Positions 15,876 to 24,998 of a stretch of 64,000 bases of DNA are shown in pieces. Each line of letters starts with the position of its first letter. Position 1 is the stretch's first letter. Both the position numbers and the translations under genes were made by a program. The notes below the pieces were generated by a model. The model was not told the origin of the DNA. It made no database searches and saw only the letters and a list, made by a program, of their open reading frames with translations. Source of the stretch: a virus; the IMG/VR virus record IMGVR_UViG_3300037070_005035, positions 1 through 64,000 of that record; one strand, written 5' to 3'.

Positions 15876-17519
15876 TCAGTCCGTGATGTTCTTGGCGGCG
15901 TAAGCCGTGTTGTAGTTCCCGGTCTCCGGCGCGGCCACGCCAATGCTGCCGGCACCATAGTCCCGCATTTGATTGTTATAGATGCCAAGATCGGCAACGG
16001 CCGCACCAGTAAGTGCGATAATCGATGTCGCATTGGCGGTTTTGTCTAAGTTATTGGCACGGATAACATTTCTCGTAGTGGCAGTTGATCCACCAATCAA
16101 AATTCCACTGCTTCCACCAGGTATTTCCAGCTTTATTTTAGTGGCGGCTCCCGCATGGCCAACACACTGATTTCCATCTATTTGTATGCCGCGCCCGTCT
16201 TGAATAAGCACTTCAGTCAGACATCGACGAAAAACGTTGTTCTTAATGATCGTGCGATCGGTATGTGCTGAGGGATTAGTGATGTCATCAACTGAGTTCT
16301 CGATACCATACACGGAATCTTCGAATACATTCCCCTCCACGACGCAGTCCGGCGCGGTAATCTTGCAGCCGTGTGAATTGAATGGAGAAGCGGAATCAAG
16401 TCTGGCGTAGTTGTTGCGAACAATTGATGCGCGCCCTCGCATATTAAACGCATAGAGCCCAGTCGTCGTCGCATGCCGACCGCCAAAGACCTGATTGTTC
16501 TCGAATCTGGCCCCGTAACTTTCAGCATGCGTATCAAACATCGTTGTCGATGCTGGCGAAACATATCCTTCTCCACCGCCCTTGGCTGTGCAGTGGTGAA
16601 TATAATAGCCCTTACCAGTCCCGTATCGATTGGCGCCACTGTCCCATCCGCCGGTTGTGACTGGATGCCTGGAAAAGCCGAATGTACAGCCACGAATTTC
16701 CACGTTGTTATTGATGCCAAGCACAATGCCGTAGGTCAGCGAAGGCGATGGCATCCTGACCCTCACGATCTGGCAATCATCAATCAGAACCGTGTCACAG
16801 AAGCTGACCGAAATCTGTCCACCACCATCGATTTTAATTCCCTGAATGGAAGAATCACCCAGACTGTACAAGGCGATTCCAGCCGCACCGTTCGTCCCGT
16901 CACCCAGTAGCTCGAAATTCTCAATGCGAACGCGCTTGTAATCTTCGATTAAGTAAATCTTTGGATTCGTCGTGGTCATATCATCAATCGCACGAGTGTC
17001 GAGATAAACCGTAGAACCAGGCGTGGGTTTCTCAATCACCCTAAAAACTTCACCCGGCCTGTTCTGACCACCGGTCGACCAGACATGCGAAACAAACTTA
17101 CTGTTGAGAGAACTGTCGTCCCAGATCAGCACAAGGTTTCCCTGCATTAAGCTAAGACCGGGATCAGTGATGGTATTGGAGTTTTCGGCAATGCCGCCAG
17201 TTAAAACTGTTGGTGTAATTGAGTCGGGATGAAAGTACCGCCCAAATAGCAGATTCCCAGTACCACTCAATGTGATTGTTGAACGATTCGATCCAACCAA
17301 AGATGCCGTGGTGAATGGCGTAGTGGCCTTGGTGAAATTGAGTTCTGCATTGACCGCCAATGTAAAACCAGTCTCAACCAACTTGATCATGCCGCACGGA
17401 TTGTTGTGAATGTGCGTGATCGCCGCATTCATGTTGGCCATGTCTGTTGTCGGATTGCCTGTCGGCTTGACGTGGATCGTCTCTTCCACATCAGTCGGGA
17501 TCGTGAATTTCTCAGTCAT
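15876..17519 (-). CDS. Right-handed beta-helix fibre protein
   Basis: From the ATG at 17519 the protein has 547 residues (MTEKFTIPTDVEETIHVKPT). The longer frame to 17651 runs back into the collagen-like gene and is rejected. Repeated rungs (VRIENFELLGDG, SSIQGIKIDGGG, VLIDDCQIVRV, VEIRGCTFGF, IRANNLDKT) show a parallel beta-helix. No catalytic pair is obvious. It lies 7 bases after the collagen-like fibre gene and ends 6 bases before the tailspike-like gene, so all are co-transcribed. Confidence 0.75.
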   Translation of the reverse strand: MTEKFTIPTDVEETIHVKPTGNPTTDMANMNAAITHIHNNPCGMIKLVETGFTLAVNAELNFTKATTPFTTASLVGSNRSTITLSGTGNLLFGRYFHPDSITPTVLTGGIAENSNTITDPGLSLMQGNLVLIWDDSSLNSKFVSHVWSTGGQNRPGEVFRVIEKPTPGSTVYLDTRAIDDMTTTNPKIYLIEDYKRVRIENFELLGDGTNGAAGIALYSLGDSSIQGIKIDGGGQISVSFCDTVLIDDCQIVRVRMPSPSLTYGIVLGINNNVEIRGCTFGFSRHPVTTGGWDSGANRYGTGKGYYIHHCTAKGGGEGYVSPASTTMFDTHAESYGARFENNQVFGGRHATTTGLYAFNMRGRASIVRNNYARLDSASPFNSHGCKITAPDCVVEGNVFEDSVYGIENSVDDITNPSAHTDRTIIKNNVFRRCLTEVLIQDGRGIQIDGNQCVGHAGAATKIKLEIPGGSSGILIGGSTATTRNVIRANNLDKTANATSIIALTGAAVADLGIYNNQMRDYGAGSIGVAAPETGNYNTAYAAKNITD

Positions 17520-17526
17520 GAATAGC

Positions 17527-19077
17527 CTATACGGGATACATGAAATGAATGACTTCCCCCGTCGCCAGGGGAGGATCGCCAGCCCCTGGGGCTGACACAT
17601 TGGGCGGGGTATTCCAGACAATCGAAGCGCCGGCCTGTAGAAAATGCACACTTACAACGCAACCCGCCAAGTTCGGCCGCGTAATATGGACGGTATTCAA
17701 GGCCAGTGGAGTTGATGGCAGCAGAAAGCTTTGTGAAGCGGCCTCGCCCACGGTGATCGTGTGAATCCCAAACGTCACGCCGCCCACTGCTGGAGAAAAC
17801 CACTCCTGGGCCGTCGCCCCGGCATTCATACGAAGCTGCTGGAGACCGGTACCCTTGGGGATGCGGATTAAGTCGGTACCGTCGTGGCCCAACAAGTCGC
17901 CCTGTGTTGTAAGCGGCAGATCAAGACCAGTGGCGCCAGTGCCGCGCGGATAATCCAACACGAAGACCTGGGAGTGCAGCGCGATATCACTCACGCCGAT
18001 ATAGTAGAAGACTTCCTCTTCGCCTTCATCAGCATGTTCGTAAAGCTCAGTCGTGCTATTCCAGGTATATAGCCGGTCGTTGTCATTCGCTCCATAAATG
18101 AGCGGGCTACCAGGCAGGAGCGAAGTCAGGACGTTGGCGACTTCAGACGAGGAAAAAACTTCGATGTGATTGACATCCGGCACACCGCGCAATGTGGCGA
18201 TCTTCTGCACGTCATTATCAATCGCGGAAACCACCACATACGGCTTGCCATCAGCCGCCCAGGCGATTTGCTTGCCATTCGAGGCCGTCGTTAGGCCGTG
18301 AGCTGGACTGTATACAGTCTGTACGGCAGTGCCATCCGCACCATCCGCTCCATCGGCTCCATCGGCGCCCGGATCGCCCTGTGGTCCAGGATCGCCCTGG
18401 ATACCCTGAATGCCCTGGAGGCCCTGGATACCCTGAATGCCTTGAATGCCCTGTGCGCCGTCTTCGCCATCAACTCCATCAATGCCATTGGTGCCGTTGG
18501 TGCCGTTGGTACCATTAGTTCCAGGAATGCCCTGTATCCCCTGGATACCTTGCGTCCCGGGAGCACCCGCAATTCCCTGGATTCCCTGAACACCTTGAAT
18601 GCCTTGCGGACCTTGCGGACCAACGATCTGGCCGACGTCGACGTAGATCGAGCCATTGCAGACCCACAGGTGGCCAGTATCCTCAGTGATGAGCCCCTCT
18701 CCAGCAACAGCACAACTTCCCGGCAAGCTCCCGGCATCCGGCACACTGCCGGTAATGGTGACACTGGAGCCATCCATTCCGTCCATGCCTGGAACACCCT
18801 GCGCTCCCGCCACGCCCTGGATGCCCTGGATACCCTGTAAGCCGTCCGCGCCGTCCTCGCCATCAATACCATTGGTGCCATCAATACCATTGGTGCCGTT
18901 GGTGCCGTTGATGCCATCCTGGCCATCGACTCCAATCGGCCCCTGGGTGCCTTGCGGGCCCTGCTCACCCGGAAGACCTTGCGCGCCTTGTGGTCCCGGC
19001 GGACCTTGCGGACCAGTTCCACCACCGCCTCCACCACCATCGCAACAGTGGCTTTGCCACCAGTCATTGAGATACAT
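17527..19077 (-). CDS. Collagen-like tail fibre
   Basis: A 516-residue protein: MYLNDWWQSHCCD then a Gly run, followed by two blocks of Gly-X-Y repeats (about residues 18-95 and 150-245, many GIQ, GPQ, GTN and GAD triplets). A short globular insert lies between the blocks, and the C-terminal region is beta-rich. Phage collagen-like segments form trimeric shafts. The start MYLNDWWQSHCCDGGG parallels MPVINDWWITDCTTGGG of the fibre at 20780, so the two share an attachment end. Confidence 0.85.
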   Translation of the reverse strand: MYLNDWWQSHCCDGGGGGGGTGPQGPPGPQGAQGLPGEQGPQGTQGPIGVDGQDGINGTNGTNGIDGTNGIDGEDGADGLQGIQGIQGVAGAQGVPGMDGMDGSSVTITGSVPDAGSLPGSCAVAGEGLITEDTGHLWVCNGSIYVDVGQIVGPQGPQGIQGVQGIQGIAGAPGTQGIQGIQGIPGTNGTNGTNGTNGIDGVDGEDGAQGIQGIQGIQGLQGIQGIQGDPGPQGDPGADGADGADGADGTAVQTVYSPAHGLTTASNGKQIAWAADGKPYVVVSAIDNDVQKIATLRGVPDVNHIEVFSSSEVANVLTSLLPGSPLIYGANDNDRLYTWNSTTELYEHADEGEEEVFYYIGVSDIALHSQVFVLDYPRGTGATGLDLPLTTQGDLLGHDGTDLIRIPKGTGLQQLRMNAGATAQEWFSPAVGGVTFGIHTITVGEAASQSFLLPSTPLALNTVHITRPNLAGCVVSVHFLQAGASIVWNTPPNVSAPGAGDPPLATGEVIHFMYPV

Positions 19078-19112
19078 AGCGATAATCCATTATCTTTTTT
19101 GCATCGATCATC

Positions 19113-19655
19113 CTAAACGACACGCAGCCAGTGCATGATCGAACCCGCGTTGGCATATGACTTGAGTATGATCTCCGTGGACTCCAGGGAAGATACAACC
19201 AGGTCTATCGTACATGGACCCAATACAAAAGCCTTAATCGAGGCACACACAATATACCCGCTCCGCTTCATGCTGAGGAAATGCTTGGCCACCGATCCAC
19301 CATCCCGCCGCAATTCGACTTCCGTCGTCTGGGCCGCGCTAAGAACTGTATTCGGGAATTCCACAAACATCACGGCCGATACCAACCAGGTCCCAGTCTC
19401 CTCAATCTCGAAAGTATCAATGGGATCTGTTGAAGTAGTGAGGGCCACGTCACTGGCCAATTCCTGCTGGCCATACCCAGGCGCCGGGCCGACTGGAAAC
19501 GCGATCCAATCCGCCCCATCGAAGTAACGGAACTTGTCGATCGTGCTATCGTACAGCCAGGAGCCGACCTGAGCCGCCGGGGGATCGGTCAGTGCATTGA
19601 TCTGTGTCGTCGTGCCACGGGCCGGTCGCTTTTTCCCACTGGTGATAATGGCCAT
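19113..19655 (-). CDS. Fibre-tip-like protein, paralogue 1
   Basis: A 180-residue protein. The N-terminal third (RGTTTQINALTDPPAAQVGS..YDSTIDKFRYFDGADW) describes a short stalk cap; the rest alternates beta strands with VELRRDGGS and KHFLSMKRSG, as in jelly-roll tips. The layout (parameter-like head, YFDGADW, beta sandwich) is shared with the next two genes. Its start overlaps the preceding stop (TAATG). Confidence 0.6.
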   Translation of the reverse strand: MAIITSGKKRPARGTTTQINALTDPPAAQVGSWLYDSTIDKFRYFDGADWIAFPVGPAPGYGQQELASDVALTTSTDPIDTFEIEETGTWLVSAVMFVEFPNTVLSAAQTTEVELRRDGGSVAKHFLSMKRSGYIVCASIKAFVLGPCTIDLVVSSLESTEIILKSYANAGSIMHWLRVV

Positions 19656-20200
19656 TAGAAATCGATCCTTTGCCAGTCGGCCTTGGTCCCACCATTGGTC
19701 TCGGAAAGGATCTTGGCCGTCGTCGTCAGCGAGATCGCCCGCAGCTTGACTATCTCATCCGTGGTGGTCGTGGTCACGTGTCGCCGCAAGGTGGCTGGGA
19801 AAATCACCTGGCCCGTATCTGAGCTTTTCAGGACCGCTTTGGCCAGCTCGACATTGGATGAATCAGTCAGTTTGAGCGTGACTGTGTCCGGATCATTCAT
19901 CTCACACGTGGCATATACCGAAACCCGCCACACGCCAGGTGTTGGCAGCGTATACGAGTCGATATCCTGCTCCGTGCTGGCGACCGTAATTGCCACGTCA
20001 GATGGCAGCCCCTCAATCTCGATACCAGTCAGCGGAAAGATCGTCAGCGGCAGCCAGGCCGTGGCCGAGCGATAGTACCAAGTATCGTTGGTCGTGTTGA
20101 AAATGAAGTAGCCTTCATCGGCCGCACCCAAACCGGTAATCGCATCACGCTGAGTCTGCGTCATGCGCGCCGGTCGGAAGGGGCCCAGGCACTTCACCAT
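19655..20200 (-). CDS. Fibre-tip-like protein, paralogue 2
   Basis: The start at 20200 (MVKCLGPFRPARMTQTQRDA) gives 181 residues; the longer frame to 20293 overlaps the gene upstream. TQTQRDAITGLGAADEGYFI and NDTWYYRSATAWLPL align with TTAQRDAIGTPDAHEGGPII and ARLEYWGVTEAQWLPF of the next gene. The C-terminal half contains VTLKLTDSSNVELAKA, matching VLTKLTDSADVELSHA there. Probably a beta-sandwich tip. Confidence 0.65.
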   Translation of the reverse strand: MVKCLGPFRPARMTQTQRDAITGLGAADEGYFIFNTTNDTWYYRSATAWLPLTIFPLTGIEIEGLPSDVAITVASTEQDIDSYTLPTPGVWRVSVYATCEMNDPDTVTLKLTDSSNVELAKAVLKSSDTGQVIFPATLRRHVTTTTTDEIVKLRAISLTTTAKILSETNGGTKADWQRIDF

Positions 20201-20204
20201 GAAA

Positions 20205-20783
20205 TCACTCCAACACCTTGTGGCAATACATTTGCGACCGAGATCCGCCAGTGGCTTGCACACCACCCAAAGGAGTACCAGTGCGAATAGCACGAGTCTT
20301 GATCGTCTCGCTGCCGCCAGTCGTATCGACGATCGTATTAACTGTCACACTGAAGTAATACTGCTCGCTGGTGGAGGCTGGTCGCTTGGCCTTCACAAGC
20401 GCGTGTGATAGCTCAACATCAGCGCTATCAGTCAACTTCGTTAGTACACTGGTGTCGGCGTCGTCCAAGAAGGTGGCGCCGATGGCCATCGTCAGCAGGC
20501 CCTCGACAAAGAAGATTCCGCCAGCCGGCACGACCAGACTCATGATGTCGGTATCGACGAGATTGATGCCGACATTCGGCGAGAGTTGGACGAATTCGGT
20601 GTCACCAGGAAAAGATTGATCGAATGGCAGCCACTGGGCCTCAGTCACACCCCAGTATTCTAGCCTGGCCAGCGTACTATGCCAGATAATCGGCCCGCCT
20701 TCATGGGCATCCGGTGTCCCGATCGCATCCCGCTGAGCGGTCGTCAGGATCACTGGTGATATTTTGCCTAAAGTGGCGGTCAT
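20205..20783 (-). CDS. Fibre-tip-like protein, paralogue 3
   Basis: A 192-residue protein, paralogous to the gene just downstream (shared QRDAI, WLPF and LTDSADVELS segments). A predicted beta-rich C-terminus suggests a fibre tip. The ATG overlaps the stop of the collagen-like fibre gene. Confidence 0.65.
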   Translation of the reverse strand: MTATLGKISPVILTTAQRDAIGTPDAHEGGPIIWHSTLARLEYWGVTEAQWLPFDQSFPGDTEFVQLSPNVGINLVDTDIMSLVVPAGGIFFVEGLLTMAIGATFLDDADTSVLTKLTDSADVELSHALVKAKRPASTSEQYYFSVTVNTIVDTTGGSETIKTRAIRTGTPLGGVQATGGSRSQMYCHKVLE

Positions 20784-22402
20784 GGCAACTCACATTTCAC
20801 CATCACGACTTTACCATCGAATTGAGAACCATCGGTGACCCGCATGTGCAGGTCTCCACCACTGGCCGGAACAACCAAGGCCCGATCGATATTCACCAGT
20901 TCATAACCATCGCCGAAGTCGGCATAGAACTGCACCGTGTAATGCTCGCCACAACCATGGGTCGATTCCGGAATCGTCATCGCCGAGTAGCCGCCGCTCG
21001 GCGTGCCCCAATCAGCAATCAGGAACTCCTCGACGTAAGTCGTCGCACCGGCGGCTGTGCTGGTGAATGTGATCTCATCAGGATTACTGAGCGTGATCGT
21101 CATCCCAGTACCAGGAACCAGCGTTAGCGTATCCGTCACGGAATCCGCCACCGCACTGCCACCAGTCGAAATAGCGATCGTCTCGAAAAGATTCTGATTC
21201 GTATTGGGCGATGAGTTAGTAATCGTGATCGTATCAGCCGCGCTAAGCGTGATCGCGATACCAGTCCCTGGAACAAGAGTGAGCGTATCTGTCGGAGAAT
21301 CCGCCACCGCACTGCCACCAGTCGAAATCGCCACCGTCTCAAATAGATTCTGATTGACGTTCGGTGCCGTATTGGTGATCGTAATCGTGTCAGTAGTCGC
21401 ATTGGTAGTAATCGCGATCCCCGTGCCATTCACCAGCGTCAGCGTATCGGTTGCGCTATCGGCCACAATGCTCGATTGGGTGGCCACCGCAATTGTCTCG
21501 AATAAATTCTGATTCGTATTCGGCGCCGTGTTAGTAATCGTAATCGTGTCAGTAGCCGCATTAGTGGTAATCGCGATTCCAGTACCGTTGACCAACGTTA
21601 ACGTATCGGTCGCACTGTCAGCCACAATACTGGACTGAGTAGCGACGGCGATTGTTTCGAATAGATTCTGCACACCGCCCGGCGAGGTGTTGGTGATCGT
21701 GATTTGGTCAGCCGCGCTGAGAGTGATTGCTATGCCAGTTCCCGGAACAAGAGTCAGCGTATCAGTTGGGGAATCGGCTACCGCACTACCACCAGTGGAA
21801 ATGGCTACAGTCTCGAAGAGATTTTGATTCGCTCCAAACGGCGCATCAAAATGAAAGTCCCAAGCGGCCCCATCGTATGTCCAGGCACGCACTAGATTAT
21901 CGTACCGCTCAATGTGCGAATCACCCTCGATCGGCCCCGCTGGCGGAGTAACCGGTGCCGCGCCAGGAGCACCGGCGGCACCTACCTCGACTGAGAATGT
22001 CTGGTTGCCATCCGCTTCGGCGTCACTGCCATCAACGCCATTTGTACCGTTGGTGCCATTGGTGCCATTCGTGCCATTGGTACCATTGGTCCCATTAACG
22101 CCATGGCAGATGTAGAACAATTGATCGACTTCGCCGACCGCCAATGTGCCGTCGCCGTTATCGTCCACGCCGACTTCGATCTTCCAGCCGCCGCCCGGGC
22201 AATTCACGCCGACCGCCTCGACCGTGGCCTTGATCAGACTGTTATTGCCATCATCACCGTCGATGCCATTCGTGCCATTCGTGCCAGCCGTGCCGGGATT
22301 ACCTTGTGGGCCAGTCGGGCCAGGCGGACAATCCTCGCACGTACCCGTGCCACCACCACCCGTCGTGCAATCAGTAATCCACCAATCATTTATTACTGGC
22401 AT
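20780..22402 (-). CDS. Collagen-like fibre with five tandem beta repeats
   Basis: A 540-residue protein: MPVINDWW head, short Gly-X-Y collagen blocks including a run of NGT triplets, and a globular insert. Five consecutive repeats of about 45-48 residues follow, each of the form NQNLFETxAxxT...VADSxTDTLTLVxGTGIAIT. The C-terminal domain is about 80 residues. The repeats at the DNA level are highly similar, so copy number could change by recombination. A trimeric fibre shaft is likely. Confidence 0.8.
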   Translation of the reverse strand: MPVINDWWITDCTTGGGGTGTCEDCPPGPTGPQGNPGTAGTNGTNGIDGDDGNNSLIKATVEAVGVNCPGGGWKIEVGVDDNGDGTLAVGEVDQLFYICHGVNGTNGTNGTNGTNGTNGTNGVDGSDAEADGNQTFSVEVGAAGAPGAAPVTPPAGPIEGDSHIERYDNLVRAWTYDGAAWDFHFDAPFGANQNLFETVAISTGGSAVADSPTDTLTLVPGTGIAITLSAADQITITNTSPGGVQNLFETIAVATQSSIVADSATDTLTLVNGTGIAITTNAATDTITITNTAPNTNQNLFETIAVATQSSIVADSATDTLTLVNGTGIAITTNATTDTITITNTAPNVNQNLFETVAISTGGSAVADSPTDTLTLVPGTGIAITLSAADTITITNSSPNTNQNLFETIAISTGGSAVADSVTDTLTLVPGTGMTITLSNPDEITFTSTAAGATTYVEEFLIADWGTPSGGYSAMTIPESTHGCGEHYTVQFYADFGDGYELVNIDRALVVPASGGDLHMRVTDGSQFDGKVVMVKCELP

Positions 22403-22823
22403 GGTTGAATACCCGTTCGATAACTAATGGATCAGCACTATCAGCACCCATCCAGCGGCGCTTAAATCGCCGGTCGTACTCCTCACGCACTTGTTTAATA
22501 TTCGAGGTGTGGTCGTACTCCGAGAAATAAATCGGGGCCTTGCTGGGATCGGTCACATATCGCTTATCGTACACACGATAGGGATACTCTCCACGAAATC
22601 GCTGCTGCAACCAGCCTTGTACCATCTTGATAGCTTGCAGTTGCACATCATCTGGGTCAGTCCGCTGATGAAAGAAAGTCCCCACCGCCTGCCGCATGGA
22701 AACAATCGTCTGCTTTAGGTCGTTGACTTCGTTCAGCAACTCCTTGACATCCGGTTCGGATTCGCGAGCTGGCTTGACCTTGATCTTAGGGGCCGGCTTT
22801 TCATCAAAAGGCACTTCATCCAT
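22386..22823 (-). CDS. Virion-associated hypothetical protein with coiled coil
   Basis: The ATG at 22823 has GGAG nine bases upstream and gives 145 residues (MDEVPFDEKPAPKIKV...). A Pro/Lys-rich start, one coiled-coil segment (VKELLNEVNDLKQTIVSMRQ), then a charged helical domain rich in Tyr and Arg follow. It lies just after the terminator that closes the capsid operon and overlaps the fibre gene downstream. Not recognised. Confidence 0.55.
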   Translation of the reverse strand: MDEVPFDEKPAPKIKVKPARESEPDVKELLNEVNDLKQTIVSMRQAVGTFFHQRTDPDDVQLQAIKMVQGWLQQRFRGEYPYRVYDKRYVTDPSKAPIYFSEYDHTSNIKQVREEYDRRFKRRWMGADSADPLVIERVFNHASNK

Positions 22824-22848
22824 GAAACTCAACTCCATTTTTGAAAAA

Positions 22849-22880
22849 AGCCGGCAGCACAGTCAGTCGCGCTACCGGCT
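22849..22880 (-). terminator. Strong Rho-independent terminator after capsid gene
   Basis: On the minus strand a 10-bp stem (one G-T wobble) AGCCGGTAGC/GCTGCCGGCT with a 12-base loop is followed by six T residues. It lies 19 bases after the candidate major capsid gene and is a natural end of the head operon. Confidence 0.9.
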
Positions 22881-22898
22881 GGCGAACCAGGGTTGCTT

Positions 22899-24317
22899 TT
22901 AAACAATCGGGTTGATCGAGGCATCGAAGCCACGAACCAGAACCGTCATCCAGGGACGGGACCAGCCTGGACCTCGCTTGTAGCGATAGACCCGGCGGAA
23001 GAGGATGCCGCGCTCGAGGTAGGCTTCGGTATCAGTACCGGACAGCTCATCCGTAATGATGTCGAAGTCGACCATCCACGAAAACGTGTCTTTAAAGTTC
23101 TTGGAGACAAGGTAAGTATTGGCCGACCAGGCTTCCGCCGTGGCATCATTCTCAGCCGGGCCGAATTCCGTTACACCGCCCGCCCCATCCGGGCACTCAA
23201 ACGTGCAGGTGCGGTAAAACTGGGTCAACTCGTCTTTCATGTAGGCCGAGTATTTTACAGCCGCCGACCAGCCATCACGCGCGGCGCGGGGAGTCGTAAT
23301 TTCAGTCGTGCAGGCATCACCTGTATGCACAAGCTGGGAACCAGCCGCGATCAAGTGTTGATAGGAGTTGATCTGGCATCGCCAGGGAATAGCGAGCTGG
23401 AAATCTCCAGGACAATCCACTGGATCACAAGAGAATGGATCACGGGCCTTTTCCCAAATCTGCTCGATCGCGCACAACAGGGCGTCGTTGCAGCCAGTCA
23501 GTTTGTACTGTGGCCCGCAGACCACATTCGACCACTGACCGCCTTGCGACGCTTGGTAGCCGGATTGGAAGATCACGTCGTCAAGCTGGAATGGATAGGA
23601 ACATCCAAGGCAACCATCCAGGCCAAACATGATCCGCACCCGCGACTTCTCATCCTCACGACCAAAGCCGCGCCGAATCGCCCCGTCCATGAGATCAGAT
23701 ACTTGTTCCGTGCCACCCACGCAACGCAGGTTGCGATGGAGGGCGAAGCCGATCTTACTGGTACACAGCCGCGGCATCTTCCAGCAACGGGTGTCACCCA
23801 GGCCGACCCACAGGATTTCCATGTCGTCTTCGGAATCCTCATCGCAGGGGGCTGCGATACGCGGTTCGATGATCTCGCAGACTCGGCGGTTATCAAAATC
23901 TGAGCAAGTTCGATCGACCCGCGTAAAGCAGTCGGCCAAGTTGAACGGTGATGCCTGACAGGCAAGCTGAGAAAAGGTTGTCTGCACACACCGATCAAAA
24001 TACTGATCCCAGTTGGAAGCCTTGATCGCGATAGCCGCTTCCCGCAACTCGGAAGCATTCGGGCTACGGGCAAAGATACCAGCCGGGTTGTGGGGAAGCT
24101 GAGCCAGCGTTCGTTCAAAGACGTAATCCAGATCAACGTTTTGAATCCTCCACGGCTCAGCCTTCTTGTCCTGAAAGCCTTGCGTGAATTCATCCTCGAA
24201 TCGTTCGAGCACGGCTCCCGCCGCCTCTTCAGTCTTGCACTCCTTGATGGCGGTGCCACCGTCCAGGCCATCCTGGAAAGACTTGACTAGAAAATCATTG
24301 ACATTGACGGTGGGCAT
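22899..24317 (-). CDS. Probable major capsid protein
   Basis: A 472-residue acidic protein without enzyme motifs (MPTVNVNDFLVKSFQDGLDG...), with many Cys. Its size and its place directly after the portal, protease/scaffold and decoration-like genes, and before a terminator, are those of a major head protein. I cannot confirm an HK97 fold from sequence. An alternative is another abundant head or neck protein. Confidence 0.6.
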   Translation of the reverse strand: MPTVNVNDFLVKSFQDGLDGGTAIKECKTEEAAGAVLERFEDEFTQGFQDKKAEPWRIQNVDLDYVFERTLAQLPHNPAGIFARSPNASELREAAIAIKASNWDQYFDRCVQTTFSQLACQASPFNLADCFTRVDRTCSDFDNRRVCEIIEPRIAAPCDEDSEDDMEILWVGLGDTRCWKMPRLCTSKIGFALHRNLRCVGGTEQVSDLMDGAIRRGFGREDEKSRVRIMFGLDGCLGCSYPFQLDDVIFQSGYQASQGGQWSNVVCGPQYKLTGCNDALLCAIEQIWEKARDPFSCDPVDCPGDFQLAIPWRCQINSYQHLIAAGSQLVHTGDACTTEITTPRAARDGWSAAVKYSAYMKDELTQFYRTCTFECPDGAGGVTEFGPAENDATAEAWSANTYLVSKNFKDTFSWMVDFDIITDELSGTDTEAYLERGILFRRVYRYKRGPGWSRPWMTVLVRGFDASINPIV

Positions 24318-24362
24318 CTCTTCCTCCTTGAAGACGAACGTAAACGAGTGAAAACGAATTAT

Positions 24363-24941
24363 TTAGTCAGTCGCGCAACCACAAGCCGGGTTGCACCAAC
24401 GAGCCACAATCTTTTGGCCGAGCGGATACACATGGGCCGCAAAAGCGGTACCAGTCGAGACATCGATCTTGGCAGCGTCGACAGCACAGCCATCATCAGC
24501 GAACGGGCCACACAGCGGAGGGTCCTGGCAGACCGTCAAGACCGCGTTGGCGCCGCCCGTGACGGCGAATTTGTGATTGGAGACATTGCCATCGGTATCA
24601 ATGAACGGAGCCAGCAGCGTACCTTTCGGCGCGGCCACCGCTGCCGAGAGATAAACCTCCACGGCGCCGGCATGATAAACAGTGACCTTCTTACCACTCG
24701 TGACACCAGTTCCGCGGGCATGCCAACTCGCATCCGAGTAACCCACGAAAGCGGCGGCCGCGGCGGCTACCGTGGTAAAGCTGGAGAACGGCCGCACCAT
24801 GCCATTGGCATCCGCACCCAACGGCGGACGATCGACACCCACACCATAGTGCGGGTCAGTCAGATAACGAGATTTGCGGGAATCGTCGTCCGATACCCAC
24901 ATGCCGAGAATATCACTACAAACACCAGGCAATAGCGCCAT
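24363..24941 (-). CDS. Probable head decoration protein
   Basis: A 192-residue protein (MALLPGVCSDILGMWVSDDD...). An Ala-rich segment (TTVAAAAAAFVGYS), TSGKKVTVYHAG and PKGTLLAPFIDTDGN suggest a beta-rich small capsid-associated protein. It sits between the protease/scaffold and the capsid gene, where lambda-D-type proteins are found. GGAG precedes the ATG, and a perfect 20-base palindrome stands 26-45 bases upstream. Confidence 0.5.
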   Translation of the reverse strand: MALLPGVCSDILGMWVSDDDSRKSRYLTDPHYGVGVDRPPLGADANGMVRPFSSFTTVAAAAAAFVGYSDASWHARGTGVTSGKKVTVYHAGAVEVYLSAAVAAPKGTLLAPFIDTDGNVSNHKFAVTGGANAVLTVCQDPPLCGPFADDGCAVDAAKIDVSTGTAFAAHVYPLGQKIVARWCNPACGCATD

Positions 24942-24966
24942 AATAGGCTCCTTTTTCAGTACGCGG

Positions 24967-24986
24967 CTGTGGAATATATTCCACAG
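24967..24986. promoter_or_regulatory. Dispersed palindrome, copy 3 (perfect 20 bases)
   Basis: CTGTGGAATATATTCCACAG reads the same on both strands. It lies in the 57-base gap between the protease/scaffold stop and the decoration-protein start, and its centre is TATATT. Confidence 0.8.
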
Positions 24987-24998
24987 CGATGGTTAACT

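Noticed and set aside
18291-19067. 258-codon minus-strand frame inside the collagen-like gene
   Set aside because: It is a shifted reading of Gly-X-Y repeats and gives low-complexity Arg/Ala/Met protein.
22893-23903. 336-codon plus-strand frame opposite the capsid gene
   Set aside because: Antisense shadow; no SD and no neighbours on that strand.
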